From the NCBI GenBank assembly GCA_003491925.1, contig DNAU01000373.1, forward strand, positions 1-17,057: a stretch of DNA of 17,057 nucleotides, given 5' to 3'. Both the position numbers and the translations under genes were made by a program. The first letter of the stretch is position 1. Every line of letters starts with the position of its first letter. The DNA comes from Chloroflexota bacterium. GTDB lineage: Bacteria; Chloroflexota; Dormibacteria; Aeolococcales; Aeolococcaceae. Shown piece by piece: positions 13,960-17,057 of the stretch. Under the pieces are notes generated by a model. That model did no database searches. It was not told the DNA's origin and was given only the letters and a program-made list of their open reading frames with translations.

Positions 13960-16900
13960 ATGCTCACGTCGCACCCGCCGAGGCGCTTCCTCACGACCGG
14001 CACCGCCCGCCTGGGTCTCGCCGCCCTGCTGGCCGCCGGCGCCCTCGCCGGAGGGCCCGCCATCTCCGGACTCCCCGCGACGGCGGCGGCTCAGCAGCCG
14101 GCCGGATCTCCGCGCTCCGGTGTGGTCAGCCCCCAGCACCCCGCACCGCTTCCGCACGCGACCGGCACCGTCCCGGACGGCTTGGGGGCGGTCCAGGAGA
14201 GCCCGCTACGGACGCCCTCGGGCAGCCGAGCGTCGTCGCTCGCCACCTCCAATCTGGGATCGGCGAGCGCGCCCCTCCCACTCCAGGCGTGGGTGGGGAC
14301 CAGCCTCAGCGGGGAGACCAGCGCCTTCGGCTCCGACCAGGCGGGCGTCGCGCCTCCCGACCCGGACGTGGCGGTCAGCGGGCAGTGGGTGGTCGAGACC
14401 ACCAACCAGTCCCTCTACGTGCGTCAGCGCAGCGGCGCCGCCTACCCCGATCAGCCCGGCGCCGCCTGCCCGCCGCCCGGCCCGGGCTCGCCGAACTACG
14501 CCCAGTACAGCCTGACTGGCTGCGACGAGATCGACCTCAACAACTTCGTCGAATCCAACGGGTGGGAGCTCAGCGATCCCCGAGTCGTCTACGACCCCGG
14601 GGCGGGGCAGTTCTACCTCTCCTTCTTCGTCACCACCACCCCGAACGCCAGCACCTCCTGCCTGCCGGGCTACCCGGTCGGCGCCACCTGCAGCCGCTTC
14701 TACCTCTTCCACACCGAGGATGGGGACCCGACCGGCCAGTGGGAGGGCTACTTCTTCGACTCGTACTACGCGGACACCATCACCGACCAGCCGATGGTCG
14801 GCTTCTCCAGCGACAAGATCGGGGTCTCGTGGGACGAGTTCGACGTCGCGAACCACCTCTGGGTGGGCGACGAGTACTTCGTCCTCTCCAAGGCGACGTT
14901 CCTCGCGAACGCCCCAAACTCGGATCCCGTCATCGACCCCCAGTCCACCCAGCTCGGTGCACCCTCCACGAACTTCTTCAGCCTGTTCCCGGTGTCCGAC
15001 CTCTCCAGCGGATCGACCCTCTACTTCGTCAGCAACAACGGCTCCGATGACCTCCCCTCATCGCCGCCGGGCCCCTCCATCTTCGTCCTCGGCGTGACCG
15101 GGAACACCCCGGCCACCATCGCTCAGACCTACCACTACCCATCGACCGCGGAATCCTCGGCCCCGCCCGCGGCACTCCAGAAGGGGAGCTCGGACACCAT
15201 CGACACCGACGACGACCGCATCGACGGTGGGGTCTGGAGCAACGGGATCCTCTGGACCGGCTTCGACGCCGCCTGCACCCCGACCGGTGACACCACCGAG
15301 CGGGCCTGCATCCGCTACATCGAGATCACCACGACAACCTTCGGCGTGCCGGAGGACGACAGCTACGGGGTCTCCGGGACCTACGTCTACTACCCCTCCT
15401 TCGGGATCGACCCGAACGGCGACCTGATGAGCACCTTCACCAGCTCCAGCAGCACCTCCTACCCGACCGTCGTGGCGATGGGCCTCCCCGCCGGCCAGAC
15501 CCTCCTCTCCGCGCCGGAGACCCTGCTGACGGGCAGCGGGCCGTATGCCGACCCGAGCACCACGGACGGTGTCTGCAGCATCGACAACGACCCGGTGACC
15601 GACACCACCGCCTGCCGCTACGGCGACTACGGTGCGGGTGCCACGGACCCGGAGTATCCGGAGGACTTCTGGTTCGTCAACGAGGTCCAGCTCGATGGCA
15701 GCAACTCGGCTGACTGGGGGACCGAGATCGGGGAGCTGACCTACTCCGGGCCCTCGATCACCAGCTTCGACCCCGCCGTCGGCCCGACCACCGGGGGCGT
15801 CACCGTCACTGTCGAAGGCACCGACTTCGCGCTCGGTACCACCTTCAGCTTCAACGGCGCGTCGACGGCGATCACCAACCTCACCCCCGAGTCGTTCACC
15901 TTCACAGCACCCGCCCATGCTGCGGGCACGGTCACGGGGGCCGCGACCGACTCCTTCGGCACCAGCTCGCCGGCAACCTCCTACCTCTACGTCGGGCCAT
16001 CCCGCTACCAGCCGCTCGCGCCCTACCGGGTGCTCGACACGCGTTCCGCCACCTGCGTGCAGTGCGCGGGCGGAGCAATCGGGTCGGCTCAGACGCGTAC
16101 GATCCAGGTCGGTGGCTACACCCCACCCGGCTACAGCGGGACCATCGTCCCCGCCGGGGCTACGGCGGTGGTGCTCAACGTCACCGCGGTGAGCGGGACT
16201 GCCGGCACCTTCCTCACCGTCTTCCCCGCCGGTGGGGCGGTCCCCACCGCCTCCAACCTGAACACGCCCGCGTCCACCAACATCGCCAACCTGGTGACCG
16301 TCGCCCTCGGTGCCTCCAGCGGAAGTCCGGGGTACGTCAGCATCTACAACGCGGTGGGCACCATCGACGTGGTTGCCGATGTGGAGGGCTACTACTTCAC
16401 CGGCGGCAGCGGCTCCGCCGGTGAGTTCCACGCCCTCTCCCCGCCCGTGCGCGTGTGCGACTCGCGGGGGAATCAGGGTACTCCGGGGACGCTGTGCAGC
16501 GGAGCCGGCGGCGCCAGCGACCCTCTCGCCTCCGGGCAGAGCCGTCTGGTCGCGGTGACCGACGGCACCACGGGTGTCTCGACCTCGGGTGACGCCGCAG
16601 CGGCGGTGCTCAACCTGACCGCTGTGAGCGGGACGGCGGGCACGTTCCTCACCGTGTACCCACCCACCCCCGACGGCGGCAGCCCCCCCACCTGCGGCTC
16701 GCCGCCGAACGCGTCCAACCTCAACATCCCCGCCGGTACCAACCAGCCCAACCGGGTGATCGCCCAGGTCGTCCAGTTCGATGGGACGGGATACGTCTGC
16801 GTCTTCAACGACCTCGGCACCATCAACTTCATCATCGACGTCAGCGGCTGGTTCGGCAACGGCACTGACACGGGAGGCGCGCTCTTCTACCCGCTCGGCC

Positions 16901-17057
16901 CGTCGCGCATCTGCGACACCCGATTCGGCTCGGAGACGGAGTGCGCCGGCGACGCTCTGGGCTCCGGCGGCAGCGAGTCCGTCCAGGTCGAGGGCGCCGG
17001 CCCACTGCCCGACTCCGGCATCGTTGCGCTCGTCGCCAACGTCACGGCGGTGAGCGG
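13960..17057 (+). CDS. Large secreted protein: propeller-like region, IPT/TIG domain, three C-terminal repeat domains (3' end beyond window)
   Basis: The first 1032 codons of an exported protein; the frame runs off the window with no stop. ATG 13960 is the first start after an in-frame TGA at 13945-13947, with GAAGGA at 13946-13951. A signal peptide (basic n-region, hydrophobic 17-31, cleavage probably after TAAA at 41-44) is followed by a Ser/Pro-rich linker. Residues about 132-590 contain PPDPDVAVSGQWVVETTNQS, SDPRVVYDPGAGQFYLSFF and TDQPMVGFSSDKIGVSWDEF, as in secreted propeller-like proteins of high-GC bacteria. Residues 598-679 form an IPT/TIG immunoglobulin-like domain (PSITSFDPAVGPTTGGVTV, VEGTDF). 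Three domains follow at about 680-815, 823-967 and 976 to the edge, matching in order the three C-terminal domains of the divergent minus-strand protein. Substrate and activity are unknown; adhesion or surface display is an inference. Confidence 0.85.
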   Translation, partial: MLTSHPPRRFLTTGTARLGLAALLAAGALAGGPAISGLPATAAAQQPAGSPRSGVVSPQHPAPLPHATGTVPDGLGAVQESPLRTPSGSRASSLATSNLGSASAPLPLQAWVGTSLSGETSAFGSDQAGVAPPDPDVAVSGQWVVETTNQSLYVRQRSGAAYPDQPGAACPPPGPGSPNYAQYSLTGCDEIDLNNFVESNGWELSDPRVVYDPGAGQFYLSFFVTTTPNASTSCLPGYPVGATCSRFYLFHTEDGDPTGQWEGYFFDSYYADTITDQPMVGFSSDKIGVSWDEFDVANHLWVGDEYFVLSKATFLANAPNSDPVIDPQSTQLGAPSTNFFSLFPVSDLSSGSTLYFVSNNGSDDLPSSPPGPSIFVLGVTGNTPATIAQTYHYPSTAESSAPPAALQKGSSDTIDTDDDRIDGGVWSNGILWTGFDAACTPTGDTTERACIRYIEITTTTFGVPEDDSYGVSGTYVYYPSFGIDPNGDLMSTFTSSSSTSYPTVVAMGLPAGQTLLSAPETLLTGSGPYADPSTTDGVCSIDNDPVTDTTACRYGDYGAGATDPEYPEDFWFVNEVQLDGSNSADWGTEIGELTYSGPSITSFDPAVGPTTGGVTVTVEGTDFALGTTFSFNGASTAITNLTPESFTFTAPAHAAGTVTGAATDSFGTSSPATSYLYVGPSRYQPLAPYRVLDTRSATCVQCAGGAIGSAQTRTIQVGGYTPPGYSGTIVPAGATAVVLNVTAVSGTAGTFLTVFPAGGAVPTASNLNTPASTNIANLVTVALGASSGSPGYVSIYNAVGTIDVVADVEGYYFTGGSGSAGEFHALSPPVRVCDSRGNQGTPGTLCSGAGGASDPLASGQSRLVAVTDGTTGVSTSGDAAAAVLNLTAVSGTAGTFLTVYPPTPDGGSPPTCGSPPNASNLNIPAGTNQPNRVIAQVVQFDGTGYVCVFNDLGTINFIIDVSGWFGNGTDTGGALFYPLGPSRICDTRFGSETECAGDALGSGGSESVQVEGAGPLPDSGIVALVANVTAVS
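15997..17057 (+). repeat. Triplicated C-terminal domain of the plus-strand secreted protein (third copy cut)
   Basis: The copies lie at 15997-16404, 16426-16860 and from 16885 to the window end. The first has RVLDTR, SGTAGTFLTVFPAG.AVPTASNLN and DVEGYY. The second has RVCDSR, extra cysteines in PPTCGSPPNASN and YVCVFN, and ends GWFGNG. The third opens RICDTR with TEC, then VANVTAVS. Each resembles the same-position domain of the divergent 825-aa protein more than its own tandem neighbours. Confidence 0.75.

Noticed and set aside
13689..15050. A 453-codon plus-strand frame overlapping the start of the secreted gene
   Set aside because: Arg/Pro-rich, no motifs. The frame starting at 13960 has a signal peptide, ribosome site and recognisable domains through the same DNA.

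Overview
The window is a high-GC, gene-dense bacterial segment without RNA genes, insertion sequences or CRISPR arrays. It carries surface-polysaccharide genes next to large secreted proteins. GTG starts are frequent, and genes overlap as GTGA or TGATG. The secreted proteins have CWAVG repeats and C-terminal domains of the 'RICDTR...LNVTAVSGT...VSIYN..G' type. All of this fits a high-GC Gram-positive-like or terrabacterial lineage such as Actinomycetota or Dormibacterota/Chloroflexota, but the sequence alone does not settle the phylum.

Region 1 (30-6006, plus strand) holds four genes in one direction. They are an extended-SDR nucleotide-sugar epimerase/dehydratase, two tandem paralogous polytopic membrane proteins with GT-C-like features and a C-terminal extracytoplasmic domain (open frames overlap by 14 bp), and a GT-C (GT39/DUF2142-like) membrane glycosyltransferase. 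The spacing suggests one operon, at least for the first three.

Region 2 (6018-11004, minus strand) is a compact operon. Transcribed right to left it reads rfbA (long form), rfbC-like cupin, rfbB, rfbD and a GT4-family glycosyltransferase. It encodes a complete dTDP-L-rhamnose pathway plus one cytoplasmic glycosyltransferase, and it converges on region 1 with an 11-bp gap. A promoter-like extended -10 and three copies of an 8-bp word (CCGAACGC, one inverted) lie upstream of rfbA.

Region 3 (11189-17057) holds two divergently transcribed large secreted proteins separated by 293 bp of repeat- and palindrome-rich DNA. The minus-strand protein (825 aa) has seven CX5C-W-A-V-G repeats, probably a seven-bladed propeller. 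The plus-strand protein (at least 1032 aa, cut by the window end) has a different propeller-like N-terminal region and an IPT/TIG domain. Both end in the same ordered set of three related domains, so the triplet appears to have been copied as a block.

Together the window looks like a cell-envelope locus. Soluble enzymes make activated sugars, GT4 and GT-C proteins transfer them on either side of the membrane, and large exported proteins may be displayed on or glycosylated at the surface. The link between the glycan genes and the secreted proteins is inferred from proximity only.
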